DNA from: Bacteroides sp.
Lineage (GTDB): Bacteria; Bacteroidota; Bacteroidia; Bacteroidales; SM23-62
Direction: 5' to 3'
Assembly (NCBI GenBank): GCA_011053095.1
Contig: DRHS01000143.1
Coordinates: 1 to 51,747 of the forward strand
Length of the DNA: 51,747 nt
A program made the translations under genes and the position numbers. Positions 17,356-25,903 of this stretch are shown piece by piece. The number at the start of each line of letters is the position of its first letter. Position 1 is the stretch's first letter. The notes beneath the pieces are model-generated. The model was not told the origin of the DNA, made no database searches, and saw nothing but the letters and a program-made list of their open reading frames with translations.

Positions 17356-17383
17356 GGCGCGATTTCGATCGCGCCTTTTTTTT
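17356..17383 (+). terminator. Strong intrinsic terminator with UUCG tetraloop
   Basis: GGCGCGAT (17356-17363), loop TTCG and ATCGCGCC (17368-17375) make a perfect 8-bp stem, followed by T8. On the opposite strand only a T3 follows, so it acts mainly on plus-strand transcripts. It overlaps the stop codon of the alcohol dehydrogenase gene. Confidence 0.9.
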
Positions 17384-18533
17384 ATTGTGCCAGCATAAGA
17401 TCAACAATAGCCTCTCTGTCACTGTCATTCAGACTGTTATCAGGATTTCTTCCGTTGCACTGGTTCTTGTTCAGTCGATCAACAAGTTCATTGCGCTTGT
17501 CCTCTCCAAGTCCCACGTCCTGAAGCCTGACGGGACTTCCAAGCTTCCTGAAAAAATCCTCCAGCATTTCGATTGTATTCACGGCGGAGCTATCATTAAA
17601 CAGGTTCTCTCCCAGTTTCTCAAGCCTTTCCCTGATTCTGGGTTTCAAATGGCGCATCCACGCCGGGTAGGCGATGGACAGGGTGGCACCATGAGCGGTA
17701 TCGTATAGCAAGGAAAGAATATGTCCGATGGAATGAACTCCTCCGTCCATATTCAGACGACCATAGGATGTAAGTCCGTTCAGGGCATTGGTTGCCGCCC
17801 ACATAATCCTGGCTCTCAGAAGATAACTATCGGGATTATCCAATAACTGGGGACCGTATTCCATTGCCTCCTGAATGATTGCGTGTGAAAACCGGTCAGA
17901 AAGACTGGCATCACCCTGGCCAAAGTATTGCTCAAGCACGTGTGCGATCAGGTCTACAATACCATTAACAGTTTGATCCCTTGGTACACTGAGGGTATAT
18001 GTCGGGTCGAGGAATGAATGCATGGGATACATAGTATGGTGTCGGTACCCGATTTTTTCCATCGTCTGGTGGTTCTGAATAACTGCTACTGAATTCATTT
18101 CCGTGGCAGTTGCAGCGAGAGTTAGCACTGCTATTAAGGGGAGTGATATTATTGGGTTTCTTTCTCCCTTCATTATTTCCCATCCGCCGCAATTTTCGAC
18201 TATGGCAACGGAGATTAATTTGGCCGAATCTATGGCAGATCCTCCACCAACAGCGATCACCATGTCTACTCCATTCTCCTGTCCGACCTTCACTGCGGCA
18301 TCCACATCGTCAACAACAGGATTCGGTTTGATACCGCTGTATTCGAATACTTCAATACCGTTTTTCTCTAATTGTTCCTTTGTATCTTTATGGCTGCCGT
18401 TTTTCAAAACCGATCCTTTACCATACACCAATAATGCTCTCTTCCCATATTTTAAGGCAGTTGAGCCGAGTCCATCCACAACACCTTTTCCAAAATGAAG
18501 TTCAGTTGGAACATGAGCGATAAAATTTTCCAT
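17382..18533 (-). CDS. Iron-containing alcohol dehydrogenase, YqhD/BdhA type
   Basis: The 383-residue protein is a group III metal-dependent alcohol dehydrogenase. The nucleotide-binding motif GGGSAIDSAK begins at residue 96. The metal ligands Asp194, His198, His267 and His281 fall at exactly the positions known for E. coli YqhD. Such enzymes reduce aldehydes to alcohols, usually with NADPH, in butanol formation or aldehyde detoxification. The substrate cannot be decided here. The gene stands alone, between the ribokinase terminator and anmK, with about 110 bp to the latter gene's end. Confidence 0.9.
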   Translation of the reverse strand: MENFIAHVPTELHFGKGVVDGLGSTALKYGKRALLVYGKGSVLKNGSHKDTKEQLEKNGIEVFEYSGIKPNPVVDDVDAAVKVGQENGVDMVIAVGGGSAIDSAKLISVAIVENCGGWEIMKGERNPIISLPLIAVLTLAATATEMNSVAVIQNHQTMEKIGYRHHTMYPMHSFLDPTYTLSVPRDQTVNGIVDLIAHVLEQYFGQGDASLSDRFSHAIIQEAMEYGPQLLDNPDSYLLRARIMWAATNALNGLTSYGRLNMDGGVHSIGHILSLLYDTAHGATLSIAYPAWMRHLKPRIRERLEKLGENLFNDSSAVNTIEMLEDFFRKLGSPVRLQDVGLGEDKRNELVDRLNKNQCNGRNPDNSLNDSDREAIVDLMLAQ

Positions 18534-18644
18534 TGATTTTATATTTTTAGATCCGAAATATAATAAAAATGAAAACGTCTGTCTAGGAAAAACGCCTTGT
18601 CTTGAAACGGGGGTAAGGGGATATGCGTAGCAGAACTTCGAATA

Positions 18645-19688
18645 CTATGGTGTATACAGAACACCGCAGCAGCTATCCTTTTCAGCCCCTGTCACGCTTG
18701 AATAACAGTTAATTTCACCCCGGATTTTCAGGAGTCCGAGGAATGCGAATACCATAGCTTCCTTAAATTCGATTAGTTCTACTGAGCTGGATGAGATCTC
18801 TGACTGACTGTGGTGTGAGATTCTTTCAAGAAGAAATATATTATAGGCACCCCCTCCCGTTACAAGGATTTTCGAATGCGGCTTGATCTGTCTCGATACC
18901 TGGAAAGCGATATGTTCACTGAGTGTTCTCAGGGTATCGGTCACCGGCAGCATAAATTCTCCTATCAGAGGAAGGAATTCTGATTCCAGCCATTCTCTCG
19001 CAAGGGAGCCGGGTCCTTCCATGGAAAAATAGGGCAGTGTGTTCAGGCGATCATAGAGGGGCTGGCAGATATTTCCTGACCTGCCAGCTTTGCCTTCATT
19101 ATCAAATGGAAGATCCAGGTCCCTGGCATATCGGTTCAGGACTATGTTTGCAGGACAAATATCCCTGGCAAATCGTTTGGCCCTATGTTTATAAGAAATA
19201 TTAGCAAATCCTCCCAGATTAAGGCAATACTCATATTCTCCGAACAAGAGATCATCTCCAACGGGTACCAGGGGAGCTCCCTGTCCCCCGTAAAGCATAT
19301 CCAGCTGCCTGAAATTCCCTACGGTCTGAACACCCGTTACAGCTGCTATGACCTGTGGATTTCCGATTTGCAGGGTATACCCTCCTTCGGGCTGGTGGAA
19401 AACCGTATGGCCATGTGATGCAATCAACTCGATTTCGATGCCACTTGAAACAACTGCAGCATTTGCCTGCTCTGAGATGAACTTACCGTATTCCAGGTCA
19501 AGCAGTTGAAGGTCAAGACCTGATAAATAGGGTGCTGAGTCCAGTTTTCGAATCCAGTTCTCATCATACGGGACAGTCTCGGTATGGAGTATATGGTATG
19601 CCCAGATGCCTGTCTTTTCTTCAAAAGAACAAATGGCCAGATCGAGTCCGTCAAGGGAGGTCCCTGACATTATTCCTAAAATGATCAT
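18645..19688 (-). CDS. anmK: Anhydro-N-acetylmuramic acid kinase
   Basis: AnmK converts 1,6-anhydro-MurNAc, released by wall turnover, to MurNAc-6-phosphate for reuse. The start ILGIMSGTSLDGLDLAICSF is the family's ATP-binding signature. ASHGHTVFHQP, LQIGNPQVIAAVTG, the RQLD..GGQGAPLVPVGD block and LVTGGGAYN follow in the usual order. The 347 residues are slightly short compared with proteobacterial AnmK (about 370). It begins 4 bp after the stop of the M23 peptidase gene, so wall hydrolysis and recycling genes share one transcript. Confidence 0.93.
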   Translation of the reverse strand: MIILGIMSGTSLDGLDLAICSFEEKTGIWAYHILHTETVPYDENWIRKLDSAPYLSGLDLQLLDLEYGKFISEQANAAVVSSGIEIELIASHGHTVFHQPEGGYTLQIGNPQVIAAVTGVQTVGNFRQLDMLYGGQGAPLVPVGDDLLFGEYEYCLNLGGFANISYKHRAKRFARDICPANIVLNRYARDLDLPFDNEGKAGRSGNICQPLYDRLNTLPYFSMEGPGSLAREWLESEFLPLIGEFMLPVTDTLRTLSEHIAFQVSRQIKPHSKILVTGGGAYNIFLLERISHHSQSEISSSSVELIEFKEAMVFAFLGLLKIRGEINCYSSVTGAEKDSCCGVLYTP

Positions 19689-19692
19689 GGTA

Positions 19693-21423
19693 TTACCAGT
19701 AAAACTCAGCGTAATAATACGCTATATTCTCTTTATTGTCAATAATATACAATTCAAGTTCATGGTCCTTACCGGAGCTGAGCCTCTCAGGGTCTATGCG
19801 GTAGAAGACAAGATCATTTATTAAATCGTATTCGAAAAGGACCCATTGGTTATCAATATAACCTTCATAGGATTTGATACCTGAGATTTCATCGCTTACT
19901 TTAAAACGTATGGTTTTCCTTGCTACCTCATCTCCTGAACCATCAAGGTCGAGAGAATGGATCTCGGGGACCGTGGTATCTACCATTATGGTATACTTTC
20001 CAAATTCCCTAACCTGGGTCCATACCATGCTATCCTTCCATTCTCCTCCTGCAGAACCCAGTTCTCCCTCTTCATTCATTACAACGATCAGGGCCTTTTC
20101 CTGCAATTCAGGTGGTAATCCAACTGAACGAATACCCAGATCACATGCCAGTTGCATAGGGGTGTATGGGTCGACAAAGGAATATAGGGGTGAAAAGGTG
20201 CCTTTCTGCTGATCCATAATCTCATATCTGAAATCAAGGGTTTTATACAGGGCTCCAACAGGTATTTTCAGAACTACATCATCCAGGCGGAACTCGTTGC
20301 CGGCAGACCAGGGAAATTCAATTGTAATATCATTTGTGTCATTATCCCTGGTAAGTATTTCCTGATTGTCACCGGAAACATAGAATTCAAGTTCAGAGCT
20401 GTTCTCATTCGCATCATCCAAAATGAAACGAACCCTGTAAATGCGTGCCTCGCTGAACTCAAGTATTCCTGCATTCTCAACGTTCTGGTAAAGTTGGAGT
20501 TTATTATTTGGATCAATAAAGGCTTTTTGTACCAGCTTGCTATTCCTGATCTTTTCTTCGTAATCTATATAGCTGTTTACGTACCGGGCCCTGCTGAAAG
20601 GGAAGCGGTCCATTTCCCATTCATACTTCAGGTGCCCGTCGACAAGCATCCGGATTCTGTAAATCCCGCATCTGTTACGGGCTCCGTTGAGGTAGTCGAA
20701 GGCCTCCAGTCCAAATCCAAGGCTTCCATTAGCTCTTATCGTATCTCCGGATGCAAGCCTGAATTTACCGTTTTCACCTTTTACCTCAATTCTTGATTTT
20801 TCATGAGACTGGTTGGCAAAACTGGATTCATTCCCCGGATAGAGGTACAGGGAAAAGATAGTGGGGGCAATATTGTCCTTTATATCGAGTCCAAACAAAA
20901 GGGCATTCATCGGGACCTGATTGCTTGCATCCCTGATCTCAAAGTGGAGATGCGGACCGAAAGAGTATCCCGATGTTCCTGAAAAAGCCACCATTTCTCC
21001 TTTTTCAACCGGCCATTCGTCCTTCCCCGGAAAAATATTCACTGTATGCTGCTGATTGTCATACTGTTTTTTGCGCACATAGTCTGCAATATCCATACGA
21101 AACCTGTCAAGGTGTGCATATACGGTGATGTATCCTCCAGGATGAGTTATATACAGTGTATTTCCGTATCCTGCAGCTTCAATCTTTATTCTTGAAATAT
21201 AGCCTCCGGCAGTAGAAAATACCCTGTGACCAATAACTCCCTGGGTCTTAATGTCGATCCCTGAATGAAAATGGTTTGACCTTAATTCACCAAAATTTCC
21301 GGAAAGATACATCTCTATATCCATGGGTGCACGGAAATATTCCGTATTAAAGTTAGCCTGAGACCTTACCAGTTGCGAGAAGCAGGCTCCTGAAATCAGA
21401 AGTATAAATAGTGTAGACCGCAT
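19693..21423 (-). CDS. Secreted M23-family peptidoglycan endopeptidase
   Basis: A signal peptide (about residues 1-23) precedes an M23 (LytM) domain. Its zinc ligands are His53 and Asp57 in NHFHSGIDIK and His160 in GPHLHFEIRD. His104 in VYAHLD and His158 complete the active site. It should cleave peptide cross-bridges in the wall. About 400 further residues form beta-rich domains with no name I can give; the last part contains an Ig-like ISGIKSYEGYIDNQWVLFEY block. The length of 576 is typical of the Bacteroidota variant with this C-terminal extension. It is the promoter-proximal gene of the pair with anmK. Confidence 0.88.
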   Translation of the reverse strand: MRSTLFILLISGACFSQLVRSQANFNTEYFRAPMDIEMYLSGNFGELRSNHFHSGIDIKTQGVIGHRVFSTAGGYISRIKIEAAGYGNTLYITHPGGYITVYAHLDRFRMDIADYVRKKQYDNQQHTVNIFPGKDEWPVEKGEMVAFSGTSGYSFGPHLHFEIRDASNQVPMNALLFGLDIKDNIAPTIFSLYLYPGNESSFANQSHEKSRIEVKGENGKFRLASGDTIRANGSLGFGLEAFDYLNGARNRCGIYRIRMLVDGHLKYEWEMDRFPFSRARYVNSYIDYEEKIRNSKLVQKAFIDPNNKLQLYQNVENAGILEFSEARIYRVRFILDDANENSSELEFYVSGDNQEILTRDNDTNDITIEFPWSAGNEFRLDDVVLKIPVGALYKTLDFRYEIMDQQKGTFSPLYSFVDPYTPMQLACDLGIRSVGLPPELQEKALIVVMNEEGELGSAGGEWKDSMVWTQVREFGKYTIMVDTTVPEIHSLDLDGSGDEVARKTIRFKVSDEISGIKSYEGYIDNQWVLFEYDLINDLVFYRIDPERLSSGKDHELELYIIDNKENIAYYYAEFYW

Positions 21424-21500
21424 AGTTATTGTTTCATTAAAATACGCTAAACAGCAGAAAATTTCAAGACCTAAATATTTTAATTATTCCTTAACAATCT

Positions 21501-21508
21501 TATATTTG
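21501..21508 (+). promoter_or_regulatory. -7 promoter box of the zapA unit
   Basis: TATATTTG is a perfect TAnnTTTG box 18 nt before the ATG at 21527. A TTTT at 21478-21481 sits where the -33 TTTG is expected. Confidence 0.55.
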
Positions 21509-21526
21509 TATTAATAATTTATCAAC

Positions 21527-21820
21527 ATGAATATAGCTCATCCCGACTCATTCGAGCAATTAGAATCAAGAATTCAACAACTTATCGGGATGTACGAGAA
21601 GGAAAGATCGGTGAAGGAGAAGTTCAGTAAAGAAAAGTCGGAGCTTCAGGAACAGCTCCGGCTGGGTCAGGAAAGAGTTAAAATTTTAGAAGAAAAATAT
21701 AATAAACTAAAAATTTCAAAAGCGCTTATTGCATCGAGTGAAGATGTACACGATGCAAAACTAAAGGTGAACAGGATGGTGCGGGAAATCGATAAATGCA
21801 TTGCTCTTTTGAACAGGTGA
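21527..21820 (+). CDS. Small coiled-coil protein upstream of zapA
   Basis: The 97-residue protein is almost entirely helical. A central coiled coil (about residues 10-65) is rich in Glu, Lys and Leu, with the heptad-like SVKEKFSKEKSELQEQLRLG. The end has a conserved-looking VNRMVREIDKCIALLNR. It lies 7 bp before zapA behind its own promoter. Position, size and coiled-coil content suggest a ZapB-like partner in Z-ring assembly, but ZapB similarity is not visible in the residues; this role is inferred. Confidence 0.7.
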   Translation: MNIAHPDSFEQLESRIQQLIGMYEKERSVKEKFSKEKSELQEQLRLGQERVKILEEKYNKLKISKALIASSEDVHDAKLKVNRMVREIDKCIALLNR

Positions 21821-21827
21821 GTTCCGG

Positions 21828-22118
21828 ATGGATGAGAAACTATCAATTAGAATAAATATTGCGGATCGGTACTATCCTTTGAAGATAGACCGAAATGATG
21901 AAGAGAAGATCAGAAAAGCAGCCAGGACGATAAATGAAAAAGTCCTACAGTATAAACAGAAATATTCCGATAAGGACACACAGGATTTTCTGGCAATGGC
22001 AGCTCTGCAATTTGTTATTAAGGTGATTGATGGAGGGGATTTTAAAAAGGATGACGAGATACACGATAAGATCCGGAAGCTAAATGACGAACTGGAGACT
22101 GTCTTAAACAAAGAGTAG
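21828..22118 (+). CDS. zapA: Cell division protein ZapA
   Basis: The 96-residue protein matches ZapA, which bundles FtsZ filaments at midcell. It has the small N-terminal beta part (LSIRINIADRYYPLKIDRND), the helix EEKIRKAARTINEKVLQYK, and the DFLAMAALQFVIKV block before a C-terminal coiled coil. The order zapA, 6S RNA candidate, rny follows. In many bacteria the 6S gene lies just downstream of zapA. Confidence 0.88.
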   Translation: MDEKLSIRINIADRYYPLKIDRNDEEKIRKAARTINEKVLQYKQKYSDKDTQDFLAMAALQFVIKVIDGGDFKKDDEIHDKIRKLNDELETVLNKE

Positions 22119-22145
22119 TATACGTTCTTTAACATACAATGATTT

Positions 22146-22350
22146 AACCCGCATTGCTTCTTCAACTATTTTTGAAACTCAACATTAAGTAAATTGGAGC
22201 TAAGCTCAAGTTGATCTAGATCAGGCCTCAGCTTTCCGGTTCGCCGGAAAGATCCCATACCGGGACATTGGAAGATCGAAATCGAATGGCAGCTCCACCC
22301 ATGTTAATCAGGGGTTTTACTAAATCTTGGAGGAGCGTGCGGGTTTTTTT
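22146..22350 (+). ncRNA. ssrS: 6S RNA candidate
   Basis: The zapA-rny gap folds like 6S RNA, the regulator that mimics an open promoter and binds RNA polymerase. The closing stem pairs AACCCGCA and GCTTCTTC (22146-22163) with GGAGGAGC and TGCGGGTT (22329-22345), including two G-U pairs and a small bulge. Two facing unpaired strands of 31 nt each (22164-22194, 22298-22328) form the central bubble. Above it are TGGAGCT/AGCTCCA (22195-22201, 22291-22297) and a perfect apical hairpin CTTTCCGG-TTCG-CCGGAAAG (22232-22251). A T7 run follows the closing stem and would end the transcript. A leader of rny is the alternative. Confidence 0.8.
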
Positions 22351-22371
22351 ATTTATATAAACCAATATACT

Positions 22372-23916
22372 ATGGATAACAATATATTAACATTAGTACT
22401 GGCCCTGGGGGGACTGGTCACAGGGGCCATTGTGACATACCTGGTGAACCAGGCCATACTACGCAGGAAGAGTACAAATATAGTGAAGGAGGCGGAAGCC
22501 GAAGCGGAAGTACTCAAGAAGGATAAAATATTACAGGCAAAAGAAAAATTCCTGCAGCTGAAGTCAGAACATGAGAAGTACATAAATGAAAAAAATCAGC
22601 GAATACAGTCGTCTGAAAACACATTAAAACAGAGGGAAGGAAGTATATCACAGAAACTTGAAGAAATCCAGCGAAAAAACAAGGATGTTGATACTATCAG
22701 GGAAAACCTTACTCAGCAGGTTGAGATCATTGAAAGAAGAAAAGAAGAGCTTGACAAATCACACCAGCAGCAGGTTGAGCATCTGGAGACTATTTCAGGA
22801 CTCTCTGCCGATGATGCAAAACAGCAACTTATTGAATCACTGAAGGAGGATGCGAAGACTGCTGCCATGGCCTCCATCAATGAGATTATTGATGAGGCAA
22901 AGATGACTGCCAATGGTGAAGCGAAGAAGATCGTTGTTGAAACAATCCAGAGAGTTGCTACTGAAACCGCAATCGAAAATTCCGTCACAGTATTTAATAT
23001 CGATAACGATGAGATCAAAGGCCGTATAATTGGTCGGGAAGGAAGGAACATCAGGGCTCTGGAGGCTGCTACCGGAATTGAGATCATCGTTGATGACACT
23101 CCTGAAGCCATCATCCTTTCTGGATTTGATCCCGTAAGACGGGAAATTGCACGTCTTGCCCTGCACCAGCTGGTTACAGACGGCAGGATTCACCCGGCCA
23201 GGATTGAGGAGATAGTGAACAAAACCCGGAAGCAGATCGAAGAGGAGATTATCGAGGTCGGCAAGAGGACAGTGATCGATCTGGGCATACATGGCATCCA
23301 TCCTGAGCTTATCAGGCTTGTCGGGAAAATGAAGTATCGTTCATCCTATGGTCAGAATCTTTTACAGCATTCCCGAGAAGTTGCCAATCTTTGTGCGATC
23401 ATGGCTACCGAGCTGGGATTGAATGCCAAGCTTGCAAAAAGAGCAGGACTTTTGCATGATTTAGGGAAGGTTCCTGATGACGAACCTGAGATACCCCACG
23501 CAGTGCTGGGTATGAAGCTGGCTGAAAAGTATAATGAGAAGTCTGAGGTTTCCAATGCAATTGGTTCACACCACGATGAGGTGGAGATGACAACACTTCT
23601 TGCCCCAATTGTCCAGGTGTGTGATGCAATTTCAGGTGCTCGTCCAGGGGCGCGCCGTGAGATTGTTGAATCCTATATCAAGAGACTGAAGGAACTTGAG
23701 GCTCTGGCTCTTTCTTATCCGGGAGTTTCCAAGACCTATGCCATTCAGGCAGGACGTGAACTGAGGGTTATTGTTGGAAGTGAAAAGATCTCCGACAAAG
23801 AAGCCGAGAGTCTTTCATTCGACATCGCCAAGAAAATCCAGGATGAAATGACCTATCCTGGTCAGGTTAAAATTACCGTGATCAGGGAAACACGCGCAGT
23901 CAGCTATGCCAAATAG
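22372..23916 (+). CDS. rny: Ribonuclease Y
   Basis: RNase Y is a membrane-anchored endoribonuclease that starts decay of many mRNAs. The protein has one N-terminal membrane helix (residues 5-26), a long coiled coil to about 135, a KH domain with [11 protein letters not shown] (217-227), and an HD domain with His362-Asp363 in [13 protein letters not shown]. The ATG at 22372 was chosen: a longer reading from 22327 would begin inside the closing stem of the upstream RNA and push the membrane helix inward. With 514 residues it has normal length. Its end overlaps the epimerase start by 11 bases. Confidence 0.95.
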   Translation: MDNNILTLVLALGGLVTGAIVTYLVNQAILRRKSTNIVKEAEAEAEVLKKDKILQAKEKFLQLKSEHEKYINEKNQRIQSSENTLKQREGSISQKLEEIQRKNKDVDTIRENLTQQVEIIERRKEELDKSHQQQVEHLETISGLSADDAKQQLIESLKEDAKTAAMASINEIIDEAKMTANGEAKKIVVETIQRVATETAIENSVTVFNIDNDEIKGRIIGREGRNIRALEAATGIEIIVDDTPEAIILSGFDPVRREIARLALHQLVTDGRIHPARIEEIVNKTRKQIEEEIIEVGKRTVIDLGIHGIHPELIRLVGKMKYRSSYGQNLLQHSREVANLCAIMATELGLNAKLAKRAGLLHDLGKVPDDEPEIPHAVLGMKLAEKYNEKSEVSNAIGSHHDEVEMTTLLAPIVQVCDAISGARPGARREIVESYIKRLKELEALALSYPGVSKTYAIQAGRELRVIVGSEKISDKEAESLSFDIAKKIQDEMTYPGQVKITVIRETRAVSYAK

Positions 23917-24976
23917 TCTAAAAGGTAAGAAAATACTTGTGACCGGCACAGCCGGATTTATTGGATATCATCTGGCAAAGGCATTAATCGAAAACGGTGC
24001 TGATATCGTCGGACTCGATAATATTAATGATTATTACGAGCAGGAACTCAAGTTCGCCCGCCTGTCTGAAACAGGTATCCCCGTAGAAAAAATTGAGTAT
24101 AATAAACTAACAGGCAGTCTGAACCATGAGGGGTACAGGTTTATAAAAATGGATCTGGAGGACAAGCCGAACCTGCTGGATCTTTTCGCAAAAGAGAAAT
24201 TCGAAATGGTAGTCAACCTGGCCGCACAGGCAGGTGTGAGATACAGCTTCACTCATCCGGATGCCTATATCGGGAGCAATATCCAGGGATTTCTGAATAT
24301 CCTGGAGGCATGCCGCCATCATCCTGTTGAGCACCTTGTCTTTGCCAGTACCTCCAGCGTCTATGGATTGAATGAGGATATGCCATTCTCGGTGCACCAA
24401 AATGTCGATCACCCGGCAAGTTTATATGCTGCCAGCAAGAAAAGCAATGAGCTGATGGCTCATTCATACAGCCACCTTTTCCGCATCCCCCTAACCGGCC
24501 TCAGGTTTTTCACAGTTTATGGTCCCTGGGGAAGACCGGATATGGCTCTGTTTATTTTCACCAAATCCATTCTATCCGGACAGGCGATGAACGTGCACAA
24601 TGAGGGAAGGATGGAGAGGGATTTTACCTATGTTTCCGATATCGTGGAAGGAATAGTAAGGATAACCGGCTCCCCTGCCCGGGTGGCAGGAAAGGGAGAA
24701 TCTACAATTGATCCTGCTTATTCTACGGCTCCCTACAGGATCTACAATATAGGCAACAGCAATCCCGTGAAATTAATGGATTTCATAACAGCCATAGAAG
24801 AGGAGCTTGGTATGAAGGCCAATATGAACATGATTCCACTACAACCGGGAGAAGTAGAAAAAACCTGGGCTGATGTATCGGATCTTAGAAGAATGTTCGG
24901 GTATTCACCGGATACTCCCATTCATGTAGGGGTTAAGCAATTTATTGAATGGTACAGGAAGTATTACAATGCCTGA
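23906..24976 (+). CDS. NAD-dependent nucleotide-sugar epimerase (UDP-glucuronate 4-epimerase type)
   Basis: An extended short-chain dehydrogenase fold. GTAGFIG (14-20) is the NAD-binding glycine motif, STSSVYG (149-154) holds the catalytic Ser/Thr, and Tyr174 and Lys178 in [13 protein letters not shown] complete the triad. [20 protein letters not shown] is typical of UDP-glucuronate 4-epimerases (CapI/LspL). Such enzymes make UDP-galacturonate for capsule or lipopolysaccharide. The assignment among epimerases is by these motifs only. The start overlaps rny by 11 bases, so translation may be coupled, although functions look unrelated. Confidence 0.85.
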   Translation: MPNSLKGKKILVTGTAGFIGYHLAKALIENGADIVGLDNINDYYEQELKFARLSETGIPVEKIEYNKLTGSLNHEGYRFIKMDLEDKPNLLDLFAKEKFEMVVNLAAQAGVRYSFTHPDAYIGSNIQGFLNILEACRHHPVEHLVFASTSSVYGLNEDMPFSVHQNVDHPASLYAASKKSNELMAHSYSHLFRIPLTGLRFFTVYGPWGRPDMALFIFTKSILSGQAMNVHNEGRMERDFTYVSDIVEGIVRITGSPARVAGKGESTIDPAYSTAPYRIYNIGNSNPVKLMDFITAIEEELGMKANMNMIPLQPGEVEKTWADVSDLRRMFGYSPDTPIHVGVKQFIEWYRKYYNA

Positions 24977-25004
24977 GACAGGGTTCCCTGAATTTAATAT
25001 TTTT

Positions 25005-25892
25005 CTAGGAGGATTCCCCTCCTGTTATCATTCTTAAGATACCCTCAAACTGCTCTGCCTTTTCACGGTACCCTGATTTATGGTAGGCGTTAATTATATT
25101 GTGCAGGATGCGGATGATGATATCCGGATTCGAACAAGGATTGAAATGGGAAGGTTTTGATTTAATATCCTGTTGCTTTAGAAAATAACTGATTTCGCGT
25201 CTTCCAAGAACTGCGCCCTTATTATATGGATTTATATAAAAGAGAATATCCTCGGTAATCTCTTCAATACTATCCCCGCTTACCATCTCGTCCTTGTAAG
25301 CCAGGATAAAATTTTTAGGCAGGTTCACCCCGAAGACCGGCAGGCCAAGCCTCTGGGCAATAATAGAATATATTACAGCGATGGATATGGGATTTCCTTT
25401 TCTTGTTTCCAGCACCTGGTTAATGAAAGAGTTTCGCGGATTGTAAAAATTCTTTGTGTTACGTTTAAATCCGTTGACTTCGAAAAGAATATGATTAAGT
25501 ATCCTGATTTTTTCGAGAGCGGTAAGATTATTATTCAGTTCAAGCCATACATCACGGATAATCTTGTCCAGGGGTTTTTCTACATCCTGCAACTGTAGGT
25601 CAGGGTACTGGTAACGGGCGATGATGTAGGCACCTTTTAAAAGGTCTGATGCCCCTGTTGAAATCCATTCCTTTAGCAGGGTATGTGTACTCTGCATCTG
25701 GATTTCCTGCATTATGTTGATTATCCTTTCCTGGTAATCGGAATCCAGGGATTCTTCCCAGGCTGTTTCCAGATCGGGAAGGATATCAGATCCCTGGTCC
25801 AGCAGATTCCGGGTGACAGTCTGATTCACCTCCTCGCTGGGATCATCCAGCAGCTGAATCATGGCTAATATTTGTTCTTTACTCATTCCCAC
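25005..25892 (-). CDS. SirB1-like transglutaminase-fold protein
   Basis: The 295-residue protein has an N-terminal helical, HEAT-like part (about residues 1-100), then the SirB1/transglutaminase-like domain. Its hallmark is NPRNSFINQVLETRKGNPIS followed by IAVIYSIIAQRLGLPVFGVN and PKNFILAYK. The usual catalytic Cys of transglutaminases is not evident in this block, as in other SirB1 proteins, so it is probably not a peptidase. Molecular role is unknown. It lies 11 bp downstream of the nucleoside phosphorylase gene on the same strand. Confidence 0.8.
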   Translation of the reverse strand: MGMSKEQILAMIQLLDDPSEEVNQTVTRNLLDQGSDILPDLETAWEESLDSDYQERIINIMQEIQMQSTHTLLKEWISTGASDLLKGAYIIARYQYPDLQLQDVEKPLDKIIRDVWLELNNNLTALEKIRILNHILFEVNGFKRNTKNFYNPRNSFINQVLETRKGNPISIAVIYSIIAQRLGLPVFGVNLPKNFILAYKDEMVSGDSIEEITEDILFYINPYNKGAVLGRREISYFLKQQDIKSKPSHFNPCSNPDIIIRILHNIINAYHKSGYREKAEQFEGILRMITGGESS

Positions 25893-25903
25893 ATCAGATG
25901 GTT

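Noticed and set aside
22327-22371. Longer start for RNase Y
   Set aside because: It begins within the closing stem of the 6S candidate and would place residues before the membrane helix that the family lacks.
24981-25023. Small hairpins between the epimerase and SirB1-like genes
   Set aside because: CAGGG/CCCTG has only a 2-nt loop, and AGGAGG/CCTCCT lacks a T run on either strand, so neither makes a convincing terminator.
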